From CF-162 sp963667205 (GTDB lineage: Bacteria > Chloroflexota > Dehalococcoidia > SM23-28-2 > RBG-16-64-32), in contig OY762959.1 of the NCBI GenBank assembly GCA_963667205.1, positions 2,294,001 to 2,358,000 on the forward strand: 64,000 nucleotides of DNA, given 5' to 3'. Shown piece after piece: positions 8,289-17,577 of the stretch. Position numbers and translations under genes: made by a program. Below the pieces are notes generated by a model. It ran no database searches and was not told the DNA's origin. It saw only the letters and a program-made list of their open reading frames with translations. The number at the start of each line of letters is the position of its first letter. Position 1 is the stretch's first letter.

Positions 8289-9758
8289 ATGACACAGACT
8301 GCGACGCGATACGAGACCGTCATCGGCGTTGAGGTACACGCGCAGCTACTGACGCGGAGCAAAATGTTCTGCCCTTGCTCCCAGCCGACGCTGGAATCGC
8401 CCCCGAACACGCACGTCGACCCGATCTGCCTCGGCATGCCGGGCGTGCTGCCGGTCATAAACCGCTCGGCCGTCGACCTGACGATCATGACCGGCCTGGC
8501 GCTAAACTGTGAGATCGCGGCGGAGGCGAAGTTCGACCGCAAGAACTACCACTACCCGGACCTGATGAAGGGCTACCAGATCTCCGAGTACGACATGCCG
8601 ATTTGCACGAACGGCTGGCTGGAGATTGACGTCGATGGCGAAACGAAGCGTGTCGGCATCACTCGTGTGCATCTCGAAGAGGACACGGCGCGCCTGCAGC
8701 ACACGACGGACCTGTCGACGGGCGAGCAGTACAGCTTGGTCGACGTGAACCGCTCCGGCGTGCCGCTAATGGAGGTCGTCTCAGAGCCGGATATACGGTC
8801 CGCGGAGGAAGCGCGGGCCTACCTGCAGGCGCTGCGTCAGATCCTGCGCTACATCGGCGCCAGCCGCGCGAACATGGAAGAGGGAAACATGCGCTGCGAG
8901 CCGAACGTCAGCATCCACGAGTCGGGAACGGAGTTCGGCCAGAAGGTGGAGCTGAAGAACATCAACTCCTTCAAGCACGCCTTCGACGCGATCAAGTTCG
9001 AAGAGAAACGCCAGGCCGAGGTGCTGGGCTCCGGGGGCACGATCGCCCAGGAGACGCGCGGCTGGCGCGAAGATATCGGCGAAGCGGTGCCGCAGCGCAC
9101 AAAAGAGTTCGCGGAGGACTATCGCTACTTCCCGGAGCCCGACCTGCCGCCGCTCGTCATCAGCCGCGAGTGGGTCGACGAGATCCGCGCGCGGATGCCC
9201 GAGCTACCAGATGCTAAGCGCGCCCGTTTCGAGGGGCAGTACGGCCTGTCCGAGTACGACGCGCGAGTGCTTGCCGAGTCGCCGGCGCGCGCGGACTTCT
9301 TCGAGGCGGCGACGGCGGGCGGCGCAGCGGAGCGCGCGAAGACGGTGTCGAACTGGGTGACGGGCGACTTTGCGCGACTCCTCAACGCCGAGAACAGCGA
9401 GATCGACAATGCCAGGGTCACGCCGGAAAGCCTCGCGGCGCTGATCGAGCTGCAAGAGGCTGGGACGATCTCCGGCAAGACTGCGAAAGCCGTTTTCGAA
9501 GAGATGTTCGCCTCCGGCAAAGCGCCCGGAGAGATCGTGAAAGAGCAAGGCCTGACGCAGATCACCTCCTCGGACGAGGTCGTTGCGAGCGTTGAAAAGG
9601 TGATCGCCGAAAACGCGAAGGCGGTGGAGGACTATCGCGGTGGCAAGGAAGAAGCGATAAAGTTCCTTGTAGGCCAGGTGATGCGCGAGACGCGGGGCCG
9701 GGCCGGTCCCGACGTGGTAACTGAGCTTCTTAAGGAGAAATTATCTGAACAGCCGTAG
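8289..9758 (+). CDS. gatB: Aspartyl/glutamyl-tRNA amidotransferase subunit B
   Basis: GatB is the subunit of GatCAB that phosphorylates and transamidates mischarged Glu-tRNA(Gln) or Asp-tRNA(Asn). The 489-residue length is normal. It starts with VIGVEVHAQL, carries the zinc-ligand cysteines in FCPCS, NRSGVPLMEVVSEPD, NMEEGNMRCEPNVS and the C-terminal GatB/YqeY tail domain. gatA and gatC are not in the window, so the operon is split. yvcK follows after 36 nt and is probably co-transcribed. A CATAAT sequence just before the start is too close to be a conventional promoter. Confidence 0.97.
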   Translation: MTQTATRYETVIGVEVHAQLLTRSKMFCPCSQPTLESPPNTHVDPICLGMPGVLPVINRSAVDLTIMTGLALNCEIAAEAKFDRKNYHYPDLMKGYQISEYDMPICTNGWLEIDVDGETKRVGITRVHLEEDTARLQHTTDLSTGEQYSLVDVNRSGVPLMEVVSEPDIRSAEEARAYLQALRQILRYIGASRANMEEGNMRCEPNVSIHESGTEFGQKVELKNINSFKHAFDAIKFEEKRQAEVLGSGGTIAQETRGWREDIGEAVPQRTKEFAEDYRYFPEPDLPPLVISREWVDEIRARMPELPDAKRARFEGQYGLSEYDARVLAESPARADFFEAATAGGAAERAKTVSNWVTGDFARLLNAENSEIDNARVTPESLAALIELQEAGTISGKTAKAVFEEMFASGKAPGEIVKEQGLTQITSSDEVVASVEKVIAENAKAVEDYRGGKEEAIKFLVGQVMRETRGRAGPDVVTELLKEKLSEQP

Positions 9759-9794
9759 TCTAAAGCCGTTCGCGTGCGTTACTAGTACTGGACT

Positions 9795-11174
9795 ATGACG
9801 CATATCGTATCTGCGGTACGCCGCTTCTTCGCGTTCGATTTCCTGAAGTGGTTCTACCCCGGAATGCACATCAAGCGGTGGCTGGCGCTGACGATCATCG
9901 GCGTGGCGATGCTGACGTTCGGGTTGAGCTACATCGTGCGCGAGGCGTATCTCACCGGCTTCACGCTGCCGGACTTCATGTACTACGTCACCGGGCAGTT
10001 CATTCCACGCTACGTCCGTGGCGTGGCGTTCATGTTGACCGCGCTGGGCCTGATCGTCTTCTCGATCTGGAAGCTCAACGACTCGCTGATCTCGGTGCTG
10101 GCGCCGAACCGAACGCGCACGGAGAGCCTGGTGAACACGATCTACACGCAGCGTTTCCTGCGCCGCGGGCCGAAGATCGTCGCCATCGGCGGCGGCACAG
10201 GCCTGGCGACGTTCCTGCGCGGCCTCAAGGAGTACACCGGCAACCTCACCGCGATCGTCACAGTGGCCGACGACGGCGGTTCATCCGGCGTCCTGCGCCG
10301 GGAGCTGGGCGTGCTGCCACCGGGGGACGTGCGCAACTGCATCGCCGCCCTGGCGGACGCTGAGCCACTGCTCACCAGCCTCTTCCAGTACCGCTTTTCG
10401 GACGGGTCCGGCCTGGCCGGCCACTCGTTCGGGAACCTGTTCATCGTGGCGATGTCGGGCGTCGTCGGCAACTTTGAGGACGCAATCCGGCAAACGAGCC
10501 GGGTGCTGGCGGTGCGCGGGCAGATCATCCCCTCGACGCTGGCGAACGTGACGCTCTGCGCCCGCACGGAGGACATGCGCACAATCGAGGGCGAATCGCA
10601 GATCGGCCCCTCGATGACCAACGGCGACGGCCCGTCGGACCGCATCAGCGAGATATACCTCCTGCCGGAGAACGCGCCCGCCCACCCGGAGGCGGTACGG
10701 GCGATTCTGGAGGCAGACCTGATCGTCCTCGGTCCGGGTAGCCTGTACACGAGCGTGCTGCCGAACCTGCTCGTGGAGGGGATCCGTCGCAGCGTGATCG
10801 CCTCGTCCGCGCCCAAGGCCTACATCTGCAACGTCGCGACACAGCACGGAGAGACCGACGGCTTCGACGTCGAAGCGCACCTATCGACGCTCGAGGAGAA
10901 GCTCGGCAAGAACGTTATCAGCTCCGTCCTCGTCAACGACAACCTCTCCGACAACATCCCGAAGGCGCCGCAATCCCGTCCCGTTCGGCTGGACGGCGAT
11001 CTGGGCAATCGGATACGATTGGTGACGGCCGATGTGATCAGCGAGGAGAACCGTTATCACCACGACTCCACTAAGCTGGCACAGGCCGTAATGCGCATCT
11101 ACTACGACCGGGATCAGTCGGCGCCGTTTCCGGTGGAGTTGGAAGAAGATCTGGTCAGCGCACTGGACAGCTAA
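9795..11174 (+). CDS. yvcK: YvcK/CofD-like protein (gluconeogenesis factor family) with N-terminal membrane anchor
   Basis: The 459-residue protein has two N-terminal membrane segments (about residues 25-47 and 75-95) ahead of the UDP-sugar-binding YvcK domain. The latter shows KIVAIGGGTGLATFLRGLKE, TVADDGGSSGVLRRE, PPGDVRNC and LGPGSLYTS. In Firmicutes and Actinobacteria YvcK/CuvA is needed for cell-shape and growth on gluconeogenic carbon; a membrane-anchored version would act at the cytoplasmic face. It follows gatB by 36 nt and its stop abuts the secG ATG, so gatB-yvcK-secG looks like one operon. Confidence 0.94.
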   Translation: MTHIVSAVRRFFAFDFLKWFYPGMHIKRWLALTIIGVAMLTFGLSYIVREAYLTGFTLPDFMYYVTGQFIPRYVRGVAFMLTALGLIVFSIWKLNDSLISVLAPNRTRTESLVNTIYTQRFLRRGPKIVAIGGGTGLATFLRGLKEYTGNLTAIVTVADDGGSSGVLRRELGVLPPGDVRNCIAALADAEPLLTSLFQYRFSDGSGLAGHSFGNLFIVAMSGVVGNFEDAIRQTSRVLAVRGQIIPSTLANVTLCARTEDMRTIEGESQIGPSMTNGDGPSDRISEIYLLPENAPAHPEAVRAILEADLIVLGPGSLYTSVLPNLLVEGIRRSVIASSAPKAYICNVATQHGETDGFDVEAHLSTLEEKLGKNVISSVLVNDNLSDNIPKAPQSRPVRLDGDLGNRIRLVTADVISEENRYHHDSTKLAQAVMRIYYDRDQSAPFPVELEEDLVSALDS

Positions 11175-11393
11175 ATGCAACTCGAAGACTGGCTTTCACT
11201 CGCGGCGATCCTCGTATCGATAGCGCTTGTCGCCGTCATCCTCCTGCAGGTCAAGGGCGAGGGTGTGGGCGGCCTGCAGAGCGGGTCGTTCGTGCGCACC
11301 CGCCGCGGCCTTGAGAAGAACCTCTTTCAGCTAACGATCGCGATGAGCATTCTCTGGATCTGCATCGCCGCACTCGCCGTTTACATCCGCTAG
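11175..11393 (+). CDS. secG: Preprotein translocase subunit SecG
   Basis: A 72-residue protein with two hydrophobic segments (about 8-26 and 52-70) separated by a glycine-rich loop (GEGVGGLQSGSFVRTRRG), the typical SecG layout. SecG assists SecYE-dependent export. It begins on the base right after the yvcK stop. Confidence 0.9.
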   Translation: MQLEDWLSLAAILVSIALVAVILLQVKGEGVGGLQSGSFVRTRRGLEKNLFQLTIAMSILWICIAALAVYIR

Positions 11394-11418
11394 CCTCCTC
11401 TTTCCGTTCCCACTGACA

Positions 11419-13089
11419 ATGAGTTCGTCGCCTCCGGGAACGTCCTCAGCCCACCACAGTCACCGTTGGCCGTTCGTAGTCGGCGCCGTCGGGGGCGTCG
11501 TGATGCTGGCCGTCCTCGCCTTCGCTTTTATCGACCCGTTTGGCGGCTCAGGCGAGGAGCCGCCGGTGCGCTACGTCGAGGGGGTGGTTGGCGCCAGCTC
11601 GAAAGTGAACCCGCTGTTCGTCTATCAGAACGAGGTCGATCGCGACATCGCCGCACTCGTGTTCTCCGGGCTCACACGGTTGGGCGCAGACGGTACGCCC
11701 GAAGCCGCGCTCGCCGAGAGCTGGGACGTTTCCGGAGACGGCAGGACGTACACGTTCCACCTGCGGTCTGGGGTCTCCTGGCACACGGGGATCGAGCTAA
11801 CGGCGGACGACGTCGTCTTCACCTTCGACATGCTCGGCGACCCGCGGCTGCAGAGCGACCCGGACGAGGCGCTGCTCTGGCAGTCGATCGACTGCACCGC
11901 GGGTGACGCGCTGACGGTGACGTGTGAGCTCCCGGAGCCGTTCGCGCCGTTTCTGACGTACGCGAGGACGGGTATCCTACCGCGGCACATCCTGGAGGCG
12001 GTGGAGGCGACAGACATGCTCGACGATCCGTTCAATCTTGCACCCGTCGGAACGGGGCCTTACCGGCTGACGCAGATGGACGGCGTACACGCGCTGCTGG
12101 TGGCGAACGAGGAGTACTACCTTGGCGCGCCGGCGATCGAGGAGATCGAAATCCGCTTCTTCCCCACGATCTCATCGGCAGCGGCGGCCATCGTCGGCGC
12201 TGAGATCGACGGCCTGCTCGTTGACCTCACGATCAACCCGCAGGACTTCCAGACGCTCGGTTCCATCGAGGCTCTGGAAAAGTATCCGATCAGCCGCAGC
12301 GCTTACACGAGCCTCTACCTGAACAACAGTGAGACGCCGCTCAACGATCACTTCGTGCGCGAGGCGATCACACACGCCGTCGGCGTTGAGGCGATCATCG
12401 AGGGGCTACTCGGCGGCCGTGGCCTGCGCGCGGTCACTCCGATCGTTCCGGGCTCCTGGGCCCACTCCGACTTGAACGCACCCGAGCTAGAACTGGACCT
12501 GGCGCGGAACCTGCTGGACGCCGGCGGCTGGGAGTTGCCGGCGGGCCAGACCGTGCGATAGCGAAACGACGTCGAGCTGCGCTTCTCGCTAATGACAGAC
12601 CAGGATCCGTTGCGCGGGGCCATCGCGGACGCGATCGCGGAGCAGCTGCTGGAAGTGGGGATAGATGTCGTGGTTGTCCGCGAGGCGTCGAACAGTCTGG
12701 TGACGGACTTCCTGATCCCACGGGAGTATCAGGCCGCGGTGTTCGGCTGGGACCCCGGCGCTGATCCGGACCCCTACCCGGCGTGGCACAGTTCGCAGGC
12801 GATCGGCGACGGCCGCAACCTGGCGGCCTACACGAGCGATGAGGCGGACGCGATCATGGAAGCGGCGCGCCAGACGACGGCCGTGGACAATCGCCGCGAC
12901 CTCTACGCGCAGTTCCAGGAGCTATTCTTGCAGGACGTGCCCAGCGTGCCCCTGTACTATCCCGTCTACACCTACTTCGTGTCGTCAAGAGTCGATGGCG
13001 TAGAGCCGGGCTTGCTGTTTACGCCGGCCTCGCGCTTGACGAACGTGCACGAGTGGACGGCCGCGCGGGTGCCGGGCCTCGGCGGCTAG
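11419..13089 (+). pseudogene. Peptide ABC transporter substrate-binding protein (SBP family 5), interrupted by an in-frame amber codon
   Basis: An N-terminal membrane anchor (residues ~16-36) is followed by a family-5 solute-binding protein: ESWDVSGDGRTYTFHLRSGV, DDVVFTFDML and GTGPYRLTQMDG in the first part, and GWDPGADPDPYPAWHSSQ and DVPSVPLYYPV in the second. The frame is broken only by TAG at 12559-12561, after GQTVR. The same frame then continues RNDVELRFSLMTDQD, exactly where homologues have the linker to domain III. The gene would be about 556 residues if the codon were read. It is not the cysteine/UGA situation seen elsewhere in the window, so a nonsense mutation or consensus error (CAG to TAG) is likeliest. 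It follows secG by 25 nt. Confidence 0.85.
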
Positions 13090-13682
13090 CGCGGCTCAAC
13101 CACGATCGGCACTTGGACGACGCCGCGCGCCTGGCCGTCTTCGTCGACGTCCTGGTAGACCCAGATGCAGTACGGCGTCTCGCGCACAACGTCGCCCAGC
13201 AGGATGTCGATCGCGAACGGCCGCGTGAATTCGGTGATCTCCAGGCCAGCCGGTGGCACGCGGAACTCGCGCGGTTGCGGCGGCACCTGGCTCGTCTGAA
13301 GGATGTCCTGCTTCTGATCGATGACGGCGACGAAGATGACCTTGCCCTCCTCGCCAATGTTCGAGCTCCAGCCGCGGACGCGCACCGGGATCGTCGTCTT
13401 CGATTCAGCCTCCGGAGCCTCGACCTGGAGCACGCTTGGGGCGGCCGGGTCGGGGTTCTGGGCGCAGATCCTGAGCGGCGAGGGAGACGGCGTTGGCGTT
13501 GGTGAGGCCGTCCGGACCGGTCGCGGCGTGGGTGTTGGCGTGGCGCTGGAGACGACGACGGCCACTCCGGTGGGTTTGGGGCCGTTCTCGTTGCTTCCGC
13601 CGCCGCAGGCGAACGAGAGGAGCACGAGCGCGCCCAAAGCCGCCGGGAAGTGGACGGTTCGTGGCCTCGGTATGTTGATCAT
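13086..13682 (-). CDS. Putative lipoprotein, hypothetical
   Basis: A 198-residue protein with a lipoprotein signal peptide ending LLSFAC followed by glycines, a short proline/threonine linker (~45-68), and a beta-rich domain of unknown function. The domain mentions no catalytic motif; SNIGEEGKVIFVAVIDQKQ and YCIWVYQDVDEDGQA suggest an immunoglobulin-like extracellular module. Its TAG stop shares the palindrome CTAG with the stop of the convergent substrate-binding protein gene. Confidence 0.75.
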   Translation of the reverse strand: MINIPRPRTVHFPAALGALVLLSFACGGGSNENGPKPTGVAVVVSSATPTPTPRPVRTASPTPTPSPSPLRICAQNPDPAAPSVLQVEAPEAESKTTIPVRVRGWSSNIGEEGKVIFVAVIDQKQDILQTSQVPPQPREFRVPPAGLEITEFTRPFAIDILLGDVVRETPYCIWVYQDVDEDGQARGVVQVPIVVEPR

Positions 13683-13733
13683 GTCAGGTTGTACAACGCA
13701 TCAGGCCGCTCGCAGTTCCGAAAAGGCACGTGC

Positions 13734-13739
13734 TAGAAT
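13734..13739 (+). promoter_or_regulatory. Extended -10 promoter of fmt
   Basis: TGCTAGAAT matches an extended -10 box and ends 10 nt before the fmt GTG. The expected transcript would have a leader of only a few nucleotides, with no ribosome site. Confidence 0.5.
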
Positions 13740-13749
13740 CGCCCGCGAC

Positions 13750-14709
13750 GTGTCAATAGTCTTTATCGGGACGCCTGACTTCGCCGTACCGGCGCTCAAA
13801 CGAGTCGTTTCCGGTTTCGAGGTCACAGCGGTCTTCACACAGCCGGACCGGCCGGCCGGCCGCGGCCGCAAGAGCACACCGCCGCCGGTGAAGGTCGCCG
13901 CAGAAGAGTTAGGGCTGACCGTGCACCAGCCGGCCTCGTTGAAGGGCGGCGGCGTCGGCGAGCAGCTGCGGGCGCTCGCTCCGGAGGTAGTGGTTGGAGT
14001 CGCGTATGGCCAGCTGATCCCGCCGCCGGTGCTGGCGATTCCGCCACGGGGCGTTCTCAACGTGCACCCGTCGCTCCTGCCGCGCTGGCGCGGCGCTTCA
14101 CCGGTGGCGGCAGCGATCCTGGCCGGCGACGAGGAGACCGGCGTCTCGATCATGCTAATGGAAGAGGGCCTCGACTCCGGCCCGCTCCTCGCGCAGACCG
14201 CGCGCGCGATCTCACCGGTGGACACGACCGGCTCTCTCACCGAGGCGCTGGCGAACGAGGGCGCCGATCTGCTGGCTGACGTGCTGCCCCGCTGGCTGGC
14301 GGGAGAGATCGAGCCGCATCCACAGGACGACTCCACGGCGACGGTCTGCCGAAGGCTGCGAAAGGCGGACGGCCTGATCGATTGGACGCACACAGCAGCG
14401 GAAGTCTGGCGACAGGTGCGTGCGCACAGCCCGTGGCCCGGCGCCCACTCGCGTCTGGACGGCGAGACGATAATCTTCTCGAGCGCCTGGCCGCTTGACA
14501 CGGAGTCCGGCGAACCGCCGGGCACGGTGGCGACGGCGCCAGGTGGACTGCCAGCAGAGGCAGAGGGTGCGGCGTTCGCGGTGCAGACGGGGCACGGCGC
14601 GCTCGCTGTGCTCGAGGCGCAGCGGGCCGGAAGGCGCTCGATCGACAGCGCAGAGCTGCTGCGCGGCATGCCGGATCTCATTGGGCGTCGCTTTGCCGCG
14701 CCGGAGTAA
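13750..14709 (+). CDS. fmt: Methionyl-tRNA formyltransferase
   Basis: Fmt transfers the formyl group of 10-formyl-tetrahydrofolate to initiator Met-tRNA. The protein (319 residues) opens with SIVFIGTPDFAVPALKR, has TQPDRPAGRG, the catalytic NVHPSLLPRWRGASP (usually NVHASLLPRWRGAAP), MEEGLDSGPLL, and a C-terminal OB-like tRNA-binding domain. The GTG start at 13750 lies directly before the conserved N-terminus. Its usual partner def is not adjacent. A stem-loop after the stop serves the convergent L25 gene. Confidence 0.95.
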   Translation: MSIVFIGTPDFAVPALKRVVSGFEVTAVFTQPDRPAGRGRKSTPPPVKVAAEELGLTVHQPASLKGGGVGEQLRALAPEVVVGVAYGQLIPPPVLAIPPRGVLNVHPSLLPRWRGASPVAAAILAGDEETGVSIMLMEEGLDSGPLLAQTARAISPVDTTGSLTEALANEGADLLADVLPRWLAGEIEPHPQDDSTATVCRRLRKADGLIDWTHTAAEVWRQVRAHSPWPGAHSRLDGETIIFSSAWPLDTESGEPPGTVATAPGGLPAEAEGAAFAVQTGHGALAVLEAQRAGRRSIDSAELLRGMPDLIGRRFAAPE

Positions 14710-14710
14710 G

Positions 14711-14734
14711 AAAAAGGGAGGCGTGAAGCCTCCC
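14711..14734 (-). terminator. Intrinsic terminator of the L25 gene
   Basis: Read on the minus strand, GGGAGGC pairs with GCCTCCC around a 5-nt loop and is followed by five T. It lies in the 51-bp gap between the fmt and L25 stop codons. Confidence 0.8.
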
Positions 14735-14760
14735 CGGCGTTCGAATCTGCTTCTTGCAGG

Positions 14761-15489
14761 CTACTCGCGCCCTCCGCGACCGCCGCGTTCGGAGTCATCC
14801 TTGTCTTCGTCATCCTCAGCGCCTTCCTCGCCCTCAGCGCCTTCTTCGCCCTCAGCGCCTTCTTCGCCCTCAGCGCCTTCCTCGCCCTCAGCGCCCTCTT
14901 CGCCTTCTTCGTCCTCGGCGCGCTCGGCGGCCGGGATGTCGATGCGGGCGACCACAGTCTCGGCGTTCGTGAGGATGTCGACGCCTTCCAGCGTGACGAG
15001 GTCCGAGACGTGGAGCGACTGGCCAAGCTCCGTCAGGACGCTGATGTCGGCAGTGAACGACTCTGGTATGTTCGTCGGCAGCGCCTCCACCTGGACGCTC
15101 GTCAGCGCGTGCGTGGTGATCCCGCCGTGCGCGTCGACGGCGGGAGCGATGCCGGTGACGTGGACCGCCACCTCCAGTCGCACCTTTTGGTCGAGCGAGA
15201 CCTGGAGGAAGTCGATGTGCAGGATCTGGTCTGTCACGGGGTTGCGCTGGACGTCGCGGATGAACGTCAGGTGTTCCTCGCCGTCGACCTGCAGGTAGAT
15301 GATTTCGTTGCGGGAATGGCCGCGCGCGAACTGACGGAACTGCTCCGTGGAGAGCTGAACGGGGATCGACTCAATGTGGTTGCCGTAGATGTTCGCGGGC
15401 GTCATGCCCTCACGGCGGAGGCGGCTCACTTTCTTGCCGAGCACCTCACGACGGGTGACTGCGAACGAGGTCTTCTCTTGCGTGGTCAT
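14761..15489 (-). CDS. rplY: Ribosomal protein bL25 (CTC form)
   Basis: A 242-residue CTC-type L25 that binds 5S rRNA in the large subunit. The N-terminal 5S-binding domain (VTRREVLGKKVSRLRREG, IYGNHIESIPVQL) is followed by the TL5 C-terminal beta domain ending EGVDILTNAETVVARIDIP. The tail from about residue 190 is a very acidic, low-complexity stretch made of repeated EEGAEG, encoded by an 18-bp tandem repeat. Such acidic tails are known in the family, but this repeat is likely variable in length. A terminator follows the gene. Confidence 0.95.
   Translation of the reverse strand: MTTQEKTSFAVTRREVLGKKVSRLRREGMTPANIYGNHIESIPVQLSTEQFRQFARGHSRNEIIYLQVDGEEHLTFIRDVQRNPVTDQILHIDFLQVSLDQKVRLEVAVHVTGIAPAVDAHGGITTHALTSVQVEALPTNIPESFTADISVLTELGQSLHVSDLVTLEGVDILTNAETVVARIDIPAAERAEDEEGEEGAEGEEGAEGEEGAEGEEGAEGEEGAEDDEDKDDSERGGRGGRE
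14818..14907 (-). repeat. 18-bp tandem repeat inside the L25 tail
   Basis: Five near-identical 18-bp units encode six-residue blocks of EEGAEG. Differences are single transitions (TTC/CTC). It keeps the frame whatever the copy number, so it can expand or shrink without breaking the gene. Confidence 0.85.
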
Positions 15490-15562
15490 ATCAGTGTTTC
15501 CGTGGGGAATACCGTATCAGGTTACCGGCGCCGTGACCGTGGGTCAACGCGGGTGTGCTGGG

Positions 15563-16191
15563 TCAGCGCTGTGCGGAATTCGCAGTGAACACCGGGCGCC
15601 GCGGCGGCAGCAGGTAGAGAAACGTCACGCCAATGCAGATCGCCAGCGCCGCCCAGGCCTCGACGAAAGAGACGGCGACGGCCGTTCCGTAGAGGGCCAC
15701 CGACAGGCCGTACTGCACCGTGGTGAAGCGAACGTAGGACGCAAGCCTGTGAGGAGGAGCCCTCGCCAGCGGCCGTAGAGCCAGAGCAGACACCAGGTGA
15801 TGGCCGGCAGGAGCAATCCGAACGAGTAGAAGGTAACGGAGTCAGCGCGCTGCGCCCCCTCTTTCAGATACTCACCCAGTACGGCCGTCGGGAACGGCAA
15901 GAAGGCGATCGTCATGAGGAAAAGCACGTTGAGCATCAGGAACGAGTGGTCGGTCCGCTTGAAAAGCTCGGTGAACGAATGGTGGTTCGCCCAGTAGATC
16001 CCGATCGTGACGAAGCTTAGGATGTACGCGCCGTACGAGGGCCAGAGATCGCCGATCTCCCTGGCGAGCGACTCGTCTCCCGTGATGTGAGGCACGCCGA
16101 TCTCGATGATCAGAAGCGTTATCGCGATCGCCATGACGCCATCGCTGAACGCCTCGAGGCGGTGGGTGCTGGAGTGACTGTCGTTGTCCAA
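15563..16191 (-). pseudogene. TMEM175-like (DUF1211) potassium channel, frameshifted
   Basis: The N-terminal part carries the hallmark RLEAFSDGVMAIAITLLIIE of the TMEM175/DUF1211 family and several membrane helices through GLLLPAITWCLLWLYG. At about 15756-15761 the frame changes: the remaining helices (VQYGLSVALYGTAVAVSF and so on, ending at 15563) are in another frame. Adding one G to the GGG run restores a single protein of about 209 residues. Start is TTG 16191 with a GGAG ribosome site that overlaps the end of the CoA-transferase gene. Either a real frameshift or a consensus error in a G run. Confidence 0.75.
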
Positions 16192-16199
16192 GAGTGCTC

Positions 16200-17369
16200 C
16201 TAGCCCGCCGCGCCGGCCTCCCGTAGCGTGGCGATCTCCTCCGCGCTCAGGCCGGCTTCGCCGAGCACAGCGTCGGTGTGCTCGCCGCGGGCCGGGCCAG
16301 TCGTGCGGACCGCGCCCGGCGTATCGGAGAACTTGGGGCCGATGCCGACTTGCTTTACGCGGCCGAACTCCGGGTGCTCGATCTCGACGACCATATCGCG
16401 CGCCAGCACGTGCGGGTCCTCGAACACCTCGTCCAGGGCGAGGACGGGCCCAACACAGATGTCGCGCTGGCGCAGCTCCTCGAACCACTCATTGCGGGTC
16501 TTCTCCTTGAACTTCGCCCCGAACGCCTCGAACATCTCGGGGAACTTCTCGCGGTTGTTCTGGTGCGGGATGAACTCGTCGAAGCCGAGGGCCTGGCAGG
16601 TCTCTGTCCAGAACCAGGGCTCCAGGCTGCCGATGCTGAGCCACTTGCCATCGGAGCATTCGTAGACTTGGTAGCCGGGGAGGGCGCCGTTGAGGAAGTC
16701 GGCGCCGCGCTGCGGGACGTGTCCAGCGTTGAAGAACTGGCCCGTCGCCATCGCCAGCAGCGATGTGACGCCGTCGCTCATCGCCATGTCGATATACTGC
16801 CCGCGGCCCGTCTTCTCGCGGGCGACAATGGCGGTGACGATCGCGAAAGCGGCGTAGAGGCCGCCGCCGGCGAAATCAGCGACGAGGTTGAGCGGGATCG
16901 CCGGCGGCGAGTCCGGCCAACCGATCGCCCCCAGCGCGCCCCCGAGCGAGATGTAGTTGATGTCGTGGCCCACGAGGTTTGAATACGGCCCGGTCTGGCC
17001 GTAGCCGCTGAGCGAGCAGTAGACGACGCGCGGGTTTCGCCCCGACACGGTCTCGTAGTCGACGCCGAGCCGCTTGACGACGCCCGGCCGGTAGCCCTCG
17101 ATGACGACGTCGGCGCCCTCCGCCAGCTTGAGAAACGCCTCCTGAGCGGAGGCCTCCTTCAGATTGAGGCCGATTGAGCGCTTGTTGCGCCGCAGAGGGT
17201 CGAATGCCCGCGTTCGTGCGCTCCCGCCCGCGTCTATGCGGCGGCCGGCGCCCGGCGTCGCCTCGACGACGATGACGTCTGCGCCGAGGTCACCGAGGAG
17301 CATCGTGCAGTAGGGTCCCGGCGCGAGGCCGGACATGTCGAGGACGCGCATTCCTTCGAGCGGCATCAT
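16200..17369 (-). CDS. CaiB/BaiF family III CoA-transferase
   Basis: A 389-residue protein of the family that moves CoA between carboxylic acids. It opens LEGMRVLDMSGLAPGPYCTMLLGDLGAD, and has the active-site aspartate in GHDINYISL, GRGQYIDMAM and FGRVKQVGIGPKFSDTPG. It could equally be an alpha-methylacyl-CoA racemase, which has the same fold; substrate cannot be inferred. The ATG has a strong AAGGAGA ribosome site. The TMEM175-like gene follows closely on the same strand. Confidence 0.92.
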   Translation of the reverse strand: MMPLEGMRVLDMSGLAPGPYCTMLLGDLGADVIVVEATPGAGRRIDAGGSARTRAFDPLRRNKRSIGLNLKEASAQEAFLKLAEGADVVIEGYRPGVVKRLGVDYETVSGRNPRVVYCSLSGYGQTGPYSNLVGHDINYISLGGALGAIGWPDSPPAIPLNLVADFAGGGLYAAFAIVTAIVAREKTGRGQYIDMAMSDGVTSLLAMATGQFFNAGHVPQRGADFLNGALPGYQVYECSDGKWLSIGSLEPWFWTETCQALGFDEFIPHQNNREKFPEMFEAFGAKFKEKTRNEWFEELRQRDICVGPVLALDEVFEDPHVLARDMVVEIEHPEFGRVKQVGIGPKFSDTPGAVRTTGPARGEHTDAVLGEAGLSAEEIATLREAGAAG

Positions 17370-17489
17370 GGTCTGATCTCCTTCGTTCGACCGTTTCGGA
17401 AGGCATCATGCTAAGGTGGCGCGATGTGTGTCAACGGTAGGAGGCTCCGATTGCCGCCGTACGGGCGTTCTGCTACCATCCGTACGGTT

Positions 17490-17565
17490 GGGGCTGTAGC
17501 TCAGTTGGGAGAGCGCCTCAATGGCATTGAGGAGGTCAGGGGTTCGAGCCCCCTCAGCTCCACCA
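17490..17565 (+). tRNA. tRNA-Ala(GGC)
   Basis: A complete cloverleaf with anticodon GGC in loop ATGGCAT, a 7-bp acceptor with the alanine identity pair G3-U70, the T loop TTCGAGC and an encoded CCA end. The mature 3' end is only about 13 nt from the first conserved element of a T-box leader, with no terminator between. Confidence 0.97.
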
Positions 17566-17577
17566 TTCCGAATCCTG

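Noticed and set aside
12559..12561. TAG as pyrrolysine
   Set aside because: No pyrrolysine system is expected or seen, other genes end with TAG normally, and the position is an unconserved loop.
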